Part shown: in pieces, positions 26,782 to 34,430 of the stretch
How the letters are laid out: each line of letters begins with the position of its first letter
Position numbering within the stretch: position 1 is the stretch's first letter
Source: Janthinobacterium lividum PAMC 25724
GTDB taxonomy: Bacteria > Pseudomonadota > Gammaproteobacteria > Burkholderiales > Burkholderiaceae_D
Length of the DNA stretch: 64,000 nucleotides
NCBI GenBank assembly: GCA_000242815.2
Contig: AHHB01000018.1
Location: 1-64,000 of the forward strand
Direction: 5' to 3'
Translations under genes and position numbers: made by a program
The notes under the pieces: model-generated
Database searches by the model: none
What the model was told of the DNA's origin: nothing
What the model saw: the letters and a program-made list of their open reading frames with translations, nothing else

Positions 26782-27918
26782 TCAGAGCAGTCCCAGTGTG
26801 GTGGCGTTCGCCGGCGCCGCTGCGAACGCCGTTGTGCCCTTGAGCTTGATTGCCAGGCGCAGGTCGTTGACGGAGTCCGCATTGCGCAGCGCGTCTTCAT
26901 GGCTGATGGCGCCCGCCTCGTGCAAGTCGAACAGGGCCTGGTCGAAGGTCTGCATGCCGTGCTCGCGCGACTTTTTCATCAATTCCTTGATTTCGTGCAC
27001 CTGGCCCTTGAAGATCAGCTCGCTCATCAGCGGCGAATTGAGCAAGATTTCCAGCGCCGCCTTGCGTCCGCCACCATCCTTGTTGGGGATCAAACGCTGC
27101 GAAATCATGCCTTTCAAATTCAGTGACAGGTCCATCAGCAGTTGCTGGCGCCGCTCTTCGGGGAAGAAATTGATGATACGGTCCAGCGCCTGGTTGGCAT
27201 TGTTCGCGTGCAGGGTCGCCAGACACAAGTGTCCCGTTTCGGCAAACGCGATGGCGTGGTCCATGGTGTCGCGGTCACGGATTTCGCCGATCTGGATCAC
27301 GTCGGGCGCCTGGCGCAAGGTGTTTTTCAGGGCCGTGGCCCAGTCGTCCGTGTCGACGCCTACTTCGCGCTGGGTGACGATGCAGTTGCCGTGCGGATGG
27401 ATGAATTCCACGGGGTCTTCGATGGTGATGATGTGGCCATGGCTGTGGGCGTTGCGGTGGCCCAGCATGGCGGCCAGCGTGGTCGACTTGCCGCAGCCGG
27501 TGGCGCCCACCATGATGACGAGCCCGCGCTTGCTCATCACGATATCTTGCAAGATGCTGGGCAAGCCCAGTGCGTCCAGCGTGGGGATGGCGGTATTGAT
27601 CAAGCGCAAAACCATGCCTGCCTGGCCCATCTGCATGAAGGCGGACACGCGGAAGCGTCCCAGTCCGTCCGGGCTGATGGCAAAATTGGCTTCGCGGCTG
27701 GACTCGAACTCGGCGGCCTGGCGTGCATTCATGATGGCGCGCACGTAGCCAGCCGCCTGCTGCGCGTCGAGCACGCCACCGGCCAGCGGCGTCAGTTTGC
27801 CGTCGAGCTTGATGGCGGCGGGAAAGCCGACCGTGATGAACAGGTCCGAGCCGCCGCGCGCGCGCATCTGCGCCAGCAGCGCGTGCATGGCGCCATAGTG
27901 TTCGTGCGTCGTTTGCAT
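26782..27918 (-). CDS. pilU: Type IV pilus retraction ATPase PilU
   Basis: The 378-residue secretion-ATPase-family protein has Walker A GATGCGKS (138-145), an Asp box around IITIEDPVEFIH, Walker B APDVIQIGEIRD and the His box AETGHLCLATLHA. The tail is longer than in PilT and ends with a hydrophobic Ala-rich stretch, as in PilU. It assists PilT in pilus retraction for twitching and DNA uptake. It follows pilT by three bases. Confidence 0.94.
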   Translation of the reverse strand: MQTTHEHYGAMHALLAQMRARGGSDLFITVGFPAAIKLDGKLTPLAGGVLDAQQAAGYVRAIMNARQAAEFESSREANFAISPDGLGRFRVSAFMQMGQAGMVLRLINTAIPTLDALGLPSILQDIVMSKRGLVIMVGATGCGKSTTLAAMLGHRNAHSHGHIITIEDPVEFIHPHGNCIVTQREVGVDTDDWATALKNTLRQAPDVIQIGEIRDRDTMDHAIAFAETGHLCLATLHANNANQALDRIINFFPEERRQQLLMDLSLNLKGMISQRLIPNKDGGGRKAALEILLNSPLMSELIFKGQVHEIKELMKKSREHGMQTFDQALFDLHEAGAISHEDALRNADSVNDLRLAIKLKGTTAFAAAPANATTLGLL

Positions 27919-27921
27919 GGC

Positions 27922-28965
27922 TTATCCGGGGAAGTTTTCAGGGGCCTTGGCGACCGTGCGGGCCGTTTCGGGCGAGATTGTGCCGCGCCGCACCAGGTCG
28001 GACAGGCACTGATCGAGTGTTTGCATGCCGACGTTGCTGCCCGTCTGGATGGCCGAATACATTTGCGCCACTTTCGCTTCGCGGATCAGGTTGCGCACGG
28101 CCGGCGTGGCTAGCATGATTTCATGCGCGGCCACGCGGGCGCTGCCGTCTTTGGTTTTCAGCAAGTTCTGCGAAATGACGGCTTGCAAGGATTCGGACAG
28201 CATGGCGCGCACCATTTCCTTTTCCTCGGCCGGGAAAACGTCGATGATGCGGTCGATCGATTTCGCCGCCGACGAGGTGTGCAGAGTGCCGAACACCAGG
28301 TGGCCCGTCTCTGCCGCCGTCAGTGCCAGGCGGATGGTTTCCAGGTCGCGCAATTCGCCCACCAAAATCACATCCGGATCTTCGCGCAGGGCCGAGCGCA
28401 GTGCATTGCTGAACGAATGCGTGTGCGCGCCCACCTCGCGCTGGTTGATCAGGCATTTTTTTGGCACATGCACGAATTCGATCGGATCTTCGATGGTGAG
28501 AATATGCTGGTGCAGGCGCTCGTTGACGTGGTTCACCATCGCCGCCAAGGTGGTCGACTTGCCGGAACCGGTCGGGCCCGTCACCAACACAAGGCCGCGT
28601 GGACGCATGGCCAGCTCGCCGAAGATGCGCGGGGCGTTGAGTTCGTCCAGCGTCAGCACCGTCGAGGGAATCGTGCGCAGCACGGCCGAGGCGCCCCGTT
28701 CCTGGTTGTAGGCGTTGACGCGGAAGCGTGCCAGGCCGGGAATCTCGAACGAAAAATCGCATTCCAGCGCTTCTTCATACGCCTTGCGCTGGCTGTCGTT
28801 CATGATGTCGTAGATCATGCTGTGTACTTCCTTGTGCTCGAGCGGCGCCACGTTCAGGCGGCGCACATCGCCATGCACGCGTATCATCGGCGGCAGGCCG
28901 GAAGACAGGTGCAAGTCGGAAGCCTTGTTGCTGACGGAGAAAGCGAGTAGTTCGGAGATGTCCAT
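27922..28965 (-). CDS. pilT: Type IV pilus retraction ATPase PilT
   Basis: The 347-residue hexameric motor begins MDISELLAFSVSNKASDLHLS, the PilT N-terminus. Walker A is GPTGSGKS (130-137), the Asp box ILTIEDPIEFVH, Walker B EDPDVILVGELRD and the His box AETGHLVFGTLHT; AIRNLIRE-like retraction signature appears as AVRNLIREAK. It depolymerises pilin at the pilus base. Gene order yggS < > pilT-pilU is common in betaproteobacteria. Confidence 0.96.
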   Translation of the reverse strand: MDISELLAFSVSNKASDLHLSSGLPPMIRVHGDVRRLNVAPLEHKEVHSMIYDIMNDSQRKAYEEALECDFSFEIPGLARFRVNAYNQERGASAVLRTIPSTVLTLDELNAPRIFGELAMRPRGLVLVTGPTGSGKSTTLAAMVNHVNERLHQHILTIEDPIEFVHVPKKCLINQREVGAHTHSFSNALRSALREDPDVILVGELRDLETIRLALTAAETGHLVFGTLHTSSAAKSIDRIIDVFPAEEKEMVRAMLSESLQAVISQNLLKTKDGSARVAAHEIMLATPAVRNLIREAKVAQMYSAIQTGSNVGMQTLDQCLSDLVRRGTISPETARTVAKAPENFPG

Positions 28966-28993
28966 TTATAATCCCTGTGCCTGCATTGATGGG

Positions 28994-29022
28994 TTGGCGC
29001 ACTGTGCCGCAGCCCCTATACA
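28994..29022 (+). promoter_or_regulatory. Candidate yggS promoter
   Basis: TTGGCG (28994-28999) and TATACA (29017-29022) are 17 bases apart. The predicted start point falls at or near the first ATG of yggS (29030), and no Shine-Dalgarno sequence is present, suggesting a leaderless or near-leaderless transcript. Confidence 0.4.
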
Positions 29023-29029
29023 CTAGAAA

Positions 29030-29737
29030 ATGATTATGTCCACAATCGAACAGAACTTGCAAGCCGTGCGCGACAGTATTGCGCAAGCGGCGATGGCGGC
29101 GCAGCGCGCGCCGGACGAGGTGAGCCTGCTGGCTGTCTCGAAGACCTTCGGCGCCGATGCCGTGCTGGCAGCGATGCGTGCGGGCCAGACGGCGTTTGGC
29201 GAAAATTATTTGCAGGAAGCGCTCGACAAGATGGCCGCCGTCGCGCTGGCAGTGCCGCAAGGCGGTCCCGTCTGGCACTTTATCGGCCCCATCCAGAGCA
29301 ACAAGACGCGCCCCATCGCCGAACACTTCGACTGGGTGCACACGGTGGAGCGGGAAAAGATCGCCGTGCGCCTGTCCGAGCAGCGCCCGCCCGGCTTGCC
29401 GGACCTGAATATCTGTCTGCAAGTCAATATCAGCGGCGAGGCCAGCAAGAGCGGCGTGACGCCGGCAGAACTGCCGGCGCTGGCGCGCGCCGTGTCGCAA
29501 CTGCCGCGCTTGCGCTTGCGCGGCCTGATGGCCATTCCCGAGCCGGAAACGGAACTTGCACGCCAGCGCATTGCGTTTGGGCAATTGCGTGCGTTGTACC
29601 AACAATTGAATGCGGATGGGCTGGCGCTCGACACCCTCTCGATGGGCATGTCGGCCGACTTGCGCGCCGCCGTGCTGGAAGGCGCCAGCATCGTGCGCGT
29701 GGGCAGTGCCATCTTCGGTTCCCGGAATTACTCCTGA
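29030..29737 (+). CDS. yggS: YggS/PLPBP family pyridoxal-phosphate homeostasis protein
   Basis: The 235-residue alanine-racemase-like barrel has the PLP lysine in LLAVSKTFG (K38), the FGENYLQEAL block, WHFIGPIQSNK and the LSMGMSADLRAAV phosphate-binding segment near the end. The family keeps free PLP balanced and lacks a separate catalytic domain. ATG at 29030 and at 29036 are both possible; neither has a ribosome-binding site. proC follows 28 bases later, the common yggS-proC pairing. Confidence 0.94.
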   Translation: MIMSTIEQNLQAVRDSIAQAAMAAQRAPDEVSLLAVSKTFGADAVLAAMRAGQTAFGENYLQEALDKMAAVALAVPQGGPVWHFIGPIQSNKTRPIAEHFDWVHTVEREKIAVRLSEQRPPGLPDLNICLQVNISGEASKSGVTPAELPALARAVSQLPRLRLRGLMAIPEPETELARQRIAFGQLRALYQQLNADGLALDTLSMGMSADLRAAVLEGASIVRVGSAIFGSRNYS

Positions 29738-29765
29738 TTATTCCTGATTTTTTGAAAGCACAGCC

Positions 29766-30596
29766 ATGACGACAGAATTAACTATCGCCTTTGTGGGGGG
29801 CGGCAACATGGCCGCGGCCCTGATTGCCGGCCTGGCAGGCAAGCTGACCCTGGGCGGCAACATCCACGTGATCGACCCGTATGCGCCTGCGCTGGAAAAA
29901 TTGCAGGCGCAATTTGGCGTCACGACGGCCTCTTGCGCCAGCGACGCGCTGCGTGCCGTGGACGTAATCGTGCTGGCCGTGAAGCCGCAAAGCATGCGCG
30001 AGGTGGCGGCGCAGTTGCTGCCCTTCCTCGATGGGGAACGAGCGCCATTGATACTCTCGATTGCCGCCGGCATCCGCGCCGCCGACCTGTCGCGCTGGCT
30101 CGGCGATTATCGCGCCATCGTGCGCTGCATGCCGAACACGCCGGCCCTGATCGGCATGGGCATCACGGGCATGGTGGCCAGCGGCGGCGTCAGCGAAGAG
30201 CAAAAGAAGACGGCGGACGCCATCCTGCGCGCCGTCGGCCAAACCGTCTGGCTGGCTGACGAAGCCAAGATCGACCCTGTCACGGCGCTGTCCGGCAGTG
30301 GCCCGGCATATGTGTTTTACTTTATCGAAGCGATGCAGCAGGCGGCCACCGAACTGGGCTTGACGCCGGAGCAGGGTACGCAACTGGCGCTTGCCACCTT
30401 CACGGGCGCAGCGCAGCTGGCGGCGAACTCCAGCGAAGCCGTGTCGCTGCTGCGCGAGCGCGTCACCTCGAAAGGCGGCACGACGTATGCAGCGCTGACC
30501 AGCATGCAAGAGAGCGGCGTGAAGGAGGCCATCGTCAAAGGCATCAAGGCGGCCGCGCAGCGCGGGCGCGAGATGGGCGAGGAATTGGGGAAGTGA
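29766..30596 (+). CDS. proC: Pyrroline-5-carboxylate reductase
   Basis: The 276-residue protein has the Rossmann dinucleotide motif FVGGGNMAAALIAG near the start and the C-terminal P5CR signature around LSGSGPAYVFYFIEAM and TSKGGTTYAAL. It catalyses the last step of proline synthesis with NAD(P)H. The 3' end merges into a short tandem repeat (GAGTGGGGAAAT) that continues past the stop codon. Confidence 0.96.
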   Translation: MTTELTIAFVGGGNMAAALIAGLAGKLTLGGNIHVIDPYAPALEKLQAQFGVTTASCASDALRAVDVIVLAVKPQSMREVAAQLLPFLDGERAPLILSIAAGIRAADLSRWLGDYRAIVRCMPNTPALIGMGITGMVASGGVSEEQKKTADAILRAVGQTVWLADEAKIDPVTALSGSGPAYVFYFIEAMQQAATELGLTPEQGTQLALATFTGAAQLAANSSEAVSLLRERVTSKGGTTYAALTSMQESGVKEAIVKGIKAAAQRGREMGEELGK

Positions 30597-30996
30597 GTGG
30601 GGAAATGAGTGGGGAAATAAGTGGCTGAGTAAGCATATCAGCTTGCCGCCGCGTCAGCCCGCCTGCATGGGCCGGCCCGGCGATTGATCCTGCGGCGTTG
30701 GCAGCAAATGGCGGCAGATAGCAGTAGATAGAAGTATATTGTAGTAGATAGCCGGGTGCACTAGCTGCTTGCAGCTGCACGCTGAACATCACGGCCAGTA
30801 CTGCCACGACCAGCGTGGCCGTGGCCGTCCTGTTATTTTTTCTAAAACGCTGCATTAGCGCCAGATAGGACAGGAAACGCAGCGATTCTTCTTCCATGTC
30901 CACGCCCGCCAGTGCCAGACGGGTCTGGACGATGGCGGCCGCTTCGCTGCGGCTTGGGTGCCAGGGCGCTAGGGCAGATGGCTGCACGATAGCCAT
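30544..30996 (-). CDS. Hypothetical small membrane protein
   Basis: This 150-codon frame starts at an ATG with AAAGG about 7 bases upstream and lies 55 bases after the DUF883 gene on the same strand. The first half looks protein-like: an acidic amphipathic helix (SEAAAIVQTRLALAGVDMEEESLRFLSYLALMQRF) and one hydrophobic segment (LVVAVLAVMFSVQL). The last third is low-complexity and comes partly from the tandem repeat, and it overlaps the proC end by 53 bases. I do not recognise a family. The N-terminal half is believable; the full frame is less so. Confidence 0.4.
   Translation of the reverse strand: MAIVQPSALAPWHPSRSEAAAIVQTRLALAGVDMEEESLRFLSYLALMQRFRKNNRTATATLVVAVLAVMFSVQLQAASAPGYLLQYTSIYCYLPPFAANAAGSIAGPAHAGGLTRRQADMLTQPLISPLISPLTSPIPRPSRARAARPP
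30595..30618. repeat. 12-bp tandem repeat at the proC 3' end
   Basis: Two exact units of GAGTGGGGAAAT lie in tandem, with diverged units on either side (a related unit inside the last proC codons and AAGTGGCTGAGT after). On the minus strand the array encodes the ISPLISPLTSP tail of the small open frame at 30544-30996. Confidence 0.75.
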
Positions 30997-31051
30997 CTGC
31001 TGCCTTTCGCGTCAGGCGACGGTCTGCACCGTCGGTACTGTGCCGTGCTGT

Positions 31052-31408
31052 CTAGCGCCGTGACGAAGCCAGCAGCAGGCCGAACAGCACGCCCACGACG
31101 GCGCCTGCGCCTACGGCTTTCCATGGATTGTCCTGCACGTATTCGTCGGTGGCCTTGGCTGCCTTCTTGGTGCGTTCGAGCAAGTCTTCTTCCAGCTTGA
31201 TCAAGTCTTTTTTGGCCGTTTCCAGGGTGGCGATGAACTTGTCCTTGACGGCTTTGACATTCTCGCCCGTCTGATCCTTGGCGCCATCGAGCCAGCCTTC
31301 CGCTTCATTGATGACGGTCTTGAGGTCGCCGACCAGTTTGTCGCGGGCCTTGTCGGCGTCGGCGAGAAAGCTGTCGCTGCTGGATTTTCCGGTATGTATT
31401 GAGCTCAT
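31052..31408 (-). CDS. DUF883 family (ElaB/YqjD-like) membrane-anchored protein
   Basis: The 118-residue protein is a long charged helix followed by a C-terminal hydrophobic anchor (WKAVGAGAVVGVLFGLLLAS) and basic end. YVQDNPWKAVG is the DUF883 signature. E. coli YqjD and ElaB bind ribosomes at the inner membrane in stationary phase; the same role here is inference. GAGG precedes the ATG at good spacing. Confidence 0.85.
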   Translation of the reverse strand: MSSIHTGKSSSDSFLADADKARDKLVGDLKTVINEAEGWLDGAKDQTGENVKAVKDKFIATLETAKKDLIKLEEDLLERTKKAAKATDEYVQDNPWKAVGAGAVVGVLFGLLLASSRR

Positions 31409-31516
31409 GTATTACCTCATGGAAGTGAAACTGCACAGTGAAATACCAGTGTAGGCAGCAGCGGACGGCTTAGCCTTGCGTCGGCGCAAGGGCTGCCGCA
31501 GCGCAAGGATCGTTGA

Positions 31517-32371
31517 TTAGCGGAAAGCAAAGTCCAGCACCACGCCCGCAAACACCGCTGCTCCCAGCCAGTTATTATGCCGGAACGCCGCAAAACACGG
31601 CATACGCTCGCGTGCGCGGATCAGGGTGTAATGGTAAGCGGCGCAGCCGGCCGCCACCAGCAGGCCTGCCGCATACCAGTAGCGCAAGCCCAGGTACCAG
31701 CCGCAGACTAGCCACAGCAGCAGGAAAGCGCCATAGCACAGCATGATGATAGTTACGTCGTAGCGGCCAAAGGTGATGGCCGAGGTCTTGATGCCGATCT
31801 TTATATCGTCGTCGCGGTCGACCATCGCGTATTCCGTATCGTAGGCTACGGCCCAGAAGACATTGCCCAGCAGCAGCAGCCAGGCAACGACGGGCACGCC
31901 ATCCGTGATGGCGGCAAAGCCCATGGGAATGCCGAAGCCGAAGGCGATGCCCAGGTAGGCTTGCGGAATCGCAAAGAAACGCTTGAAGTAAGGATAAGTG
32001 CCGGCGATGATGACGGCGGCCACCGACAATTGCTTGGTGAGGGCGTTCAAGGGCAGGGTCAGGCAGAAGGCCAGCACGCTCAGCACGCCAGCGACGGCCA
32101 GCGCTTCCTTGCCGCTGATGCGCCCGCTGGTGATCGGGCGGTCCTGCGTGCGCTTGACGAATTTGTCGATATCCTGGTCGGCGTAGTCGTTGATGGCGCA
32201 GCCAGCCGAGCGCATCAGGAAAGTACCGAGGGTGAAGATGAGCAGCATTCGCCAGTCCGGCACGCCCTGCTGCGCCAGCCACAGTGCACACAGGGTAGGC
32301 CATAGCAGCAATACGGTGCCGATAGGCTTGTCGAGCCGTATCAGGCGGAAATACAGCGCCAGCTTGTTCAT
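31517..32371 (-). CDS. ubiA: 4-hydroxybenzoate octaprenyltransferase
   Basis: The 284-residue protein has eight to nine membrane helices and both aspartate-rich motifs, NDYADQDID near residue 61 and DRDDDIKIG near 184. [20 protein letters not shown] at the N-terminus is typical of UbiA. It attaches the polyprenyl chain to 4-hydroxybenzoate in ubiquinone synthesis, feeding the respiratory chain whose oxidase is encoded further right. Confidence 0.96.
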   Translation of the reverse strand: MNKLALYFRLIRLDKPIGTVLLLWPTLCALWLAQQGVPDWRMLLIFTLGTFLMRSAGCAINDYADQDIDKFVKRTQDRPITSGRISGKEALAVAGVLSVLAFCLTLPLNALTKQLSVAAVIIAGTYPYFKRFFAIPQAYLGIAFGFGIPMGFAAITDGVPVVAWLLLLGNVFWAVAYDTEYAMVDRDDDIKIGIKTSAITFGRYDVTIIMLCYGAFLLLWLVCGWYLGLRYWYAAGLLVAAGCAAYHYTLIRARERMPCFAAFRHNNWLGAAVFAGVVLDFAFR

Positions 32372-32448
32372 GGAAGACTCAATCTTGTTGAAGAGAAAAG
32401 TCGATTATCGCAAATAGTATGTGAATGTACTATTTTGCGCTTGGGGCG

Positions 32449-33387
32449 CTAGTGTTTTTCCTGGCCCAAGGGGGTGATGCCGGGCAAGTCGCAGCTGGCG
32501 ATCGCCGCGCACAGGGTATCGATGGCCGCCTTGCGCGTAAAACTCTTGCGCCATAGCATCACCACCCGGCGCGATGGCACGGGAGCGGCAAATGGCCGGT
32601 ATTCGAGCATGCCTTCGGCGGTATGCATATTCGATACGGAGGCACGCGGCAAGACGGTCAGGCCAATGCCGCTGGCCACCATGTGGCGGATGGTTTCCAG
32701 TGAGGAACCCTCAAACGTGCGTTGCATGCCATTGCCTGGCGAAGAAAAACGCGCCATTTCGGGGCACACTTCCAGTACCTGATCGCGAAAGCAGTGACCA
32801 TTGCCTAGCAACAGCATGGTTTCCGATTTCAAGTCTTGCGCGGCGATTTTTTCACGCGCCGTCCACGCATGCTGGCGCGACATGGCCACGACGAACGGTT
32901 CGTCATACAGTTCCTGCATGGCCATGCCGTGTTCGGGCAGGGGCAGGGCCATGATGGCCACGTCCAGTTCGCCCTGGCGCAGCAATTCGAGCAGGCGAAC
33001 CGTGAAGTTTTCCTGCAAGATCAAGGGCATCTGCGGCACTTGTTCTATCATGGCCTTGACCAGGGGCGGCAGCAGATAGGGGCCTATCGTATAGATGACG
33101 CCCAGGCGCAGGGGACCGGCCAGCGGGTCCTTGTTTTGCTTGGCGAGTTCCTTGATGGCGGCCGTCTGTTCCAGTACGCGTTCGGCTTGCGCAATGATCT
33201 GCGCGCCCAGGGGCGTGACGGAGATTTCCGTGCCGCCCCGTTCGAACAGCAGCACACCCAATTCGTCTTCGAGTTTCTTGATAGCCACCGAGAGGGTGGG
33301 CTGGGCGACGAAGCAAGCCTCAGCGGCATGGCCGAAGTGCTTCGCTCGCGCGACTGCAACGATATATTTCAGTTCAGTCAGTGTCAT
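32449..33387 (-). CDS. oxyR: Hydrogen peroxide-inducible regulator OxyR
   Basis: The 312-residue LysR-type regulator has an N-terminal winged helix (MTLTELKYIVAVARAKHFGHAA...) and the redox pair C199 and C208 in GNGHCFRDQVLEVCPE, at the same positions as in E. coli OxyR. Disulfide formation between them switches on peroxide-defence genes. The shorter ATG at 33387 gives the canonical start; an upstream extension is rejected. The glutathione peroxidase at 26295 could be a target but no OxyR site was scored. Confidence 0.95.
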   Translation of the reverse strand: MTLTELKYIVAVARAKHFGHAAEACFVAQPTLSVAIKKLEDELGVLLFERGGTEISVTPLGAQIIAQAERVLEQTAAIKELAKQNKDPLAGPLRLGVIYTIGPYLLPPLVKAMIEQVPQMPLILQENFTVRLLELLRQGELDVAIMALPLPEHGMAMQELYDEPFVVAMSRQHAWTAREKIAAQDLKSETMLLLGNGHCFRDQVLEVCPEMARFSSPGNGMQRTFEGSSLETIRHMVASGIGLTVLPRASVSNMHTAEGMLEYRPFAAPVPSRRVVMLWRKSFTRKAAIDTLCAAIASCDLPGITPLGQEKH

Positions 33388-33818
33388 GGGGTGATTGAAA
33401 CACAGGAAGTGCTTACTTGCAATGAATGAAAGGTGGCGCAAACGTAAAACTGTGGCGCCGATGGCGTATTGTAGCGGATCGCCCCCTATAATGCGGGACC
33501 GGGCCGCGCAGTGCGGCGGCGATGCTACTGCAGATGCAGATGCAGATGCAGGCGCTGGAAGCGGCAATCAATGACTGGCGTCGCAGGCAAGCGTCGCGCG
33601 GCAATGCATATGCGCCGTCGCCGCCCGTCAGCTGTCTGGTCAGCTTTCTGGCCGGCGGGGATGCTTTGACGATTTAATCTCGGCAAGAGTGCATCGCCGA
33701 AGACTGTCTGGAGCCGGCTATCCTGGTGTGGATCGATGCCTGGTGCCACCGTGGCGGCGGCAGGCAAGGCGATAGCCACGCCGGAGCGTGCCCATATTTA
33801 ACCCAACAAGAGACATCC
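33388..33818. other. Intergenic region between oxyR and rfaE2
   Basis: The 431 bases hold the oxyR leader and promoter, TATAAT at 33487-33492 pointing right, and the small DUF3717-like frame at 33522-33677. After that frame no further gene is visible before rfaE2. Confidence 0.5.
33522..33677 (+). CDS. Small DUF3717-like protein
   Basis: A 51-codon frame (MLLQMQMQMQALEAAINDW...) lies 30 bases after a TATAAT at 33487. The block LEAAINDWRRRQ resembles the LExAINYWR core of DUF3717, a small betaproteobacterial family, and the ending GDALTI is reminiscent of the family's YALMI. A CAGATG hexamer repeated three times encodes QMQMQM at the N-terminus; an internal ATG could be the true start. The function is unknown. 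The match is from memory. Confidence 0.5.
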   Translation: MLLQMQMQMQALEAAINDWRRRQASRGNAYAPSPPVSCLVSFLAGGDALTI

Positions 33819-34301
33819 ATGCCTGATTTTGAAAACAAACTGTGCGCTCGTGACGACCTGCGCGCGCGCGCGCAAGCGCTGCCGAAACCGGTGGTGGTAA
33901 CGAATGGCGTGTTCGATATTGTGCACCGCGGACACGTGACCTATCTGGCGCAGGCGCGCGCGCTGGGCGCCTCGCTGGTGGTGGCCGTGAATACTGATGC
34001 TTCAGTAAAACGCTTGGGCAAGGGCGACGACCGCCCCCTCAATAGCTGTGAAGACCGCATGGCCGTGCTGGCCGCACTCGAAGCGGTGAGCCTGGTGGTG
34101 CCATTCTCGGAAGATAGCGCTTTGGCCGTGGTGCAGGAAATCGAACCGGAAATCTATGCCAAGGGCGGCGACTACGACATGATGGCCATCCCTGAAGGGC
34201 AGGCCGTGCTGGCGTATGGCGGCCAGGCCGTGGCCATCGACTTCGCGCATGACCGCTCGACCACCAAGCTGCTGACGAAGGTGCGGATGCAGCAGGGCTG
34301 A
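33819..34301 (+). CDS. rfaE2: D-glycero-beta-D-manno-heptose 1-phosphate adenylyltransferase
   Basis: The 160-residue cytidylyltransferase-like protein has the nucleotide-binding motif NGVFDIVHRGHVTYL (HRGH 36-39) and a C-terminal DRSTTKLLTKV with the family STT block. It corresponds to domain II of bifunctional HldE/RfaE and activates heptose for lipopolysaccharide core synthesis. The kinase domain is absent, so it is encoded separately elsewhere. The ATG follows AAGAGA; the longer upstream frame has no family residues. Confidence 0.93.
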   Translation: MPDFENKLCARDDLRARAQALPKPVVVTNGVFDIVHRGHVTYLAQARALGASLVVAVNTDASVKRLGKGDDRPLNSCEDRMAVLAALEAVSLVVPFSEDSALAVVQEIEPEIYAKGGDYDMMAIPEGQAVLAYGGQAVAIDFAHDRSTTKLLTKVRMQQG

Positions 34302-34316
34302 GGAAGGTCGTCAATG

Positions 34317-34345
34317 TTTTCACATAGATAAAAAGACGATACTAT
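34317..34345 (+). promoter_or_regulatory. Candidate promoter of the tubulin-like operon
   Basis: TTTTCA (34317-34322) and TACTAT (34340-34345) are 17 bases apart in a short AT-rich patch just after rfaE2. It is the only promoter-like pair I see before the first gene of the six-gene set at 34431. The match to consensus is weak. Confidence 0.3.
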
Positions 34346-34430
34346 GAGAAGTGCCAGGGCTGCGACTTCATTGTGCCAGCCCCAGCACCCGTTACACCGT
34401 CCGATATGCATTGCTTGTCATAGAAAATAC

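Noticed and set aside
33531-33548. CAGATG hexamer repeats as a CRISPR or phase-variable array
   Set aside because: Only three 6-base units with no spacers; not a CRISPR. Phase variation would not shift frame because the unit is a multiple of three.
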